From positions 186,001-250,000 of the forward strand of contig NZ_CP084752.1 in assembly GCF_020535545.1 (NCBI RefSeq): a stretch of DNA of 64,000 nt, in the 5' to 3' direction. A model generated the notes under the pieces. It did no database searches, had not been told where the DNA came from, and worked only from the letters and a program-made list of their open reading frames with translations. The translations under genes were made by a program, and so were the position numbers. The first letter of the stretch is position 1. Each line of letters opens with the position of its first letter. This document shows, piece after piece, positions 62,460 through 64,000 of this stretch. This stretch comes from Roseateles sp. XES5 (GTDB lineage Bacteria; Pseudomonadota; Alphaproteobacteria; Rhizobiales; Rhizobiaceae).

Positions 62460-62741
62460 ATCACTTTCCTTCCAGCACGCCGTTCATCCCTTGCAGGATG
62501 GCCGGACCACTCAAACCGCCTTTGCAGATCACGCGTGCGTCCTTCAAAGGCTCCAGGGGTACTGACCGGCGGCTTAAGCCCAAACCGGTGGCAACGAATC
62601 CCCCACCGAAATACCGAATGCTAGGCCGTCACACATCAACATAGCATTAACGGCCAATATTAACGGCTTTGCCGGGCGGATAAAGCCCCGTGACCATTAC
62701 AAATGTGTCACAATAGCTTCATCCGCGGCAAAAGCATGGCA

Positions 62742-63374
62742 TCACGCCGCGTCCGGACCCTCGATCGCCTCGCGGCTCGTGATGACGCGGTCGACGAGAC
62801 CCCAGTCCTTGGCTTCGTCCGCACTCATGAAATGGTCGCGGTCGAGCGTCTGTTCCACTTCCTCGTAGGTGCGGCCGCAATGCTTGACGTAGACCTCGTT
62901 CAGCTTGCGCTTCATCTTGAGGATGTCCCTGGCATGGCGCTCGATGTCGGAGGCCTGGCCCTGGAAGCCGCCGGAGGGCTGGTGCACCATGATGCGGGCG
63001 TTCGGCGTCGCGAAGCGCATGTCCTTGTGGCCGGCGGCCAGGAGCAGCGAGCCCATGCTGGCCGCCATGCCCATGCACAGGGTGGACACATCCGGCTTGA
63101 TGAAATTCATGGTGTCGAAGATCGACATGCCGGCCGAGACGCTGCCGCCCGGCGAGTTGATGTAGAGGGAGATGTCCTTGTCAGGGTTCTCGCTCTCCAG
63201 GAACAGCATCTGCGCGCAGACGAGCGTGGCGATATGATCCTCGACGGGACCCGTCAGGAAGATGATGCGCTCCTTCAGGAGGCGGGAATAGATGTCGTAG
63301 GAACGCTCGCCGCGGTTGGTCTGCTCGACGACCATCGGCACCAGAGCCATGGCGGTATCTACGGGATTTCTCAT
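62742..63374 (-). CDS. clpP: ClpP protease, with a short foreign-like block
   Basis: A 210-residue serine protease subunit, the proteolytic chamber for ClpX/ClpA. The catalytic Ser lies in [20 protein letters not shown], His in [20 protein letters not shown], and Asp in the following helix region. Start ATG 63374 after AAGGA. Ends are rhizobial ClpP1-like ([40 protein letters not shown]). About 63035-63215 ([20 protein letters not shown] and [14 protein letters not shown]) matches the betaproteobacterial sequence instead. The frame is intact. Confidence 0.96.
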   Translation of the reverse strand: MRNPVDTAMALVPMVVEQTNRGERSYDIYSRLLKERIIFLTGPVEDHIATLVCAQMLFLESENPDKDISLYINSPGGSVSAGMSIFDTMNFIKPDVSTLCMGMAASMGSLLLAAGHKDMRFATPNARIMVHQPSGGFQGQASDIERHARDILKMKRKLNEVYVKHCGRTYEEVEQTLDRDHFMSADEAKDWGLVDRVITSREAIEGPDAA

Positions 63375-63446
63375 GTCAATCCTTCATCTCAAGTGGCCCT
63401 GAAACCCGTCGCCAAGCGTTGGGAATCAGCAAGTTTCGTCTTCCCT

Positions 63447-63476
63447 ACATAGAGTGTCAGGGTATCGGACTTCAAG
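63447..63476 (-). promoter_or_regulatory. Candidate heat-shock promoter of clpP
   Basis: Read leftward: CTTGAA at 63476-63471, a 16-bp spacer, CTCTATGT at 63454-63447, 73 bp before the clpP start. It fits an RpoH-type promoter and, less well, sigma-70. The rest of 63375-63682 holds no gene. Confidence 0.5.
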
Positions 63477-63682
63477 ACGGCCCCGTCTTTTGCGGCGCTC
63501 TATGCGAGATTGCGGTTAACTCACGCAACGTGGGGCGAGGATTTCCACAACCCAAGCGCCGGCAGGGTGAAGAAAGGATGAATCCCGATCCCGCTATCGC
63601 CCCGGCCTGCCGCCCCGCCTTACCGCCACCTTGCCTAGCCTTGCCAGATGCCTGCACTATATGCCTCCCAGCGGAGGCAGTC

Positions 63683-64000
63683 ATGAAGAAACGATCCCTC
63701 GTCGCCCTCGGGCTTCTCGTCCTCACATCGACAGGCGCGCCCGCCCAGCAGGCCTCCGACACCATCGCGCCCGAGCGGGCGACCGGCCTTGCGGCCGCGA
63801 CGGTCGTCACGGCGAAGGAACACATGGTCGCGGCGGCTCATCCGCTGGCGGCGGCGGCCGGCGAAAAGGTTCTTTCCGACGGCGGCAGCGCCATCGACGC
63901 GATGGTGGCGGTCCAGACCGTGCTCGGCCTCGTCGAGCCGCAATCCTCCGGCCTCGGCGGCGGGGCCTTCCTCGTCTATTACGATGCCGCGGCAAAACGC
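63683..64000 (+). CDS. ggt: Gamma-glutamyltransferase, 5' part only
   Basis: The first 106 codons of a periplasmic gamma-glutamyltransferase, which cleaves glutathione and other gamma-glutamyl compounds. Signal peptide at residues 1-20 (LVALGLLVLTSTGAPAQQ), then the family block MVAAAHPLAAAAGEKVLSDG, GSAIDAMVAVQTVLGLVEPQ, and SSGLGGGAFLVYYD. GGAGGCAGTC precedes ATG 63683. The gene runs off the right edge; the self-cleavage Thr is not in view. Confidence 0.93.
   Translation, partial: MKKRSLVALGLLVLTSTGAPAQQASDTIAPERATGLAAATVVTAKEHMVAAAHPLAAAAGEKVLSDGGSAIDAMVAVQTVLGLVEPQSSGLGGGAFLVYYDAAAKR

Overview
The window looks like the chromosome of an alphaproteobacterium of the Rhizobiaceae (Rhizobium/Shinella/Sinorhizobium-like). 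The evidence is a high-G+C backbone, the gene order clpP-clpX-lon-hupB, a fused SecDF, rhizobial-type intergenic palindromes, and a five-step hut pathway (HutF plus HutG). The genus is an inference.

Layout. 1-1990: start of nuoA, an SPFH/prohibitin-type protein, two tRNA-Asp genes and a tRNA-Val. 1967-17944: an integrated element of about 16 kb bounded by a perfect 23-bp direct repeat of the tRNA-Val 3' end. It carries a tyrosine integrase, a serine recombinase, a polymerase with family-A-like motifs (TV-Pol-like), a pair of very large virion/DNA-ejection-like proteins (one ending in a lambda-R-type transglycosylase plus an M15 peptidase), a winged-helix regulator, a cluster of seven 19-bp repeats, and a possible defence pair (nucleoside-deoxyribosyltransferase-like protein plus a small membrane protein). 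No terminase, portal or major capsid gene is recognisable, so it may be a satellite-like or reduced phage element. 17945-26600: accessory DNA with prophage debris (sigma-like protein, holin-like genes, DUF3800 protein, small zinc-ribbon proteins, a frameshifted gene), a higBA toxin-antitoxin pair and a decayed duplicate of a neighbouring gene.

26768-35025: the histidine utilisation cluster. hutF-hutC run leftward and hutI-hutH-hutG-hutU-hutD rightward from a shared intergenic region holding a HutC-type palindrome. 35099-43300: aldo/keto reductase, amino-acid binding protein, LysR regulator, FAD oxidoreductase and SecDF. 43451-48179: a YhaN/SbcC-like ATPase with its SbcD-like nuclease. 48657-57572: small proteins, a CPT-like kinase, an IS5 remnant, a secreted caspase-fold protein, a leaderless MarR regulator, a phytase-like secreted protein and an unusual ArgS. 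57838-63374: hupB, lon, clpX, clpP. The window ends in a gamma-glutamyltransferase gene.

The most striking oddity is a mosaic pattern limited to very conserved loci. The second tRNA-Asp, hutU, lon, clpX and clpP each carry internal blocks that read like a betaproteobacterium, flanked by rhizobial ends. In the tRNA the swap breaks the acceptor stem. This is best explained as read cross-mapping or a chimeric assembly from a mixed sample, with real recombination as the alternative. It should be resolved before these genes are used.
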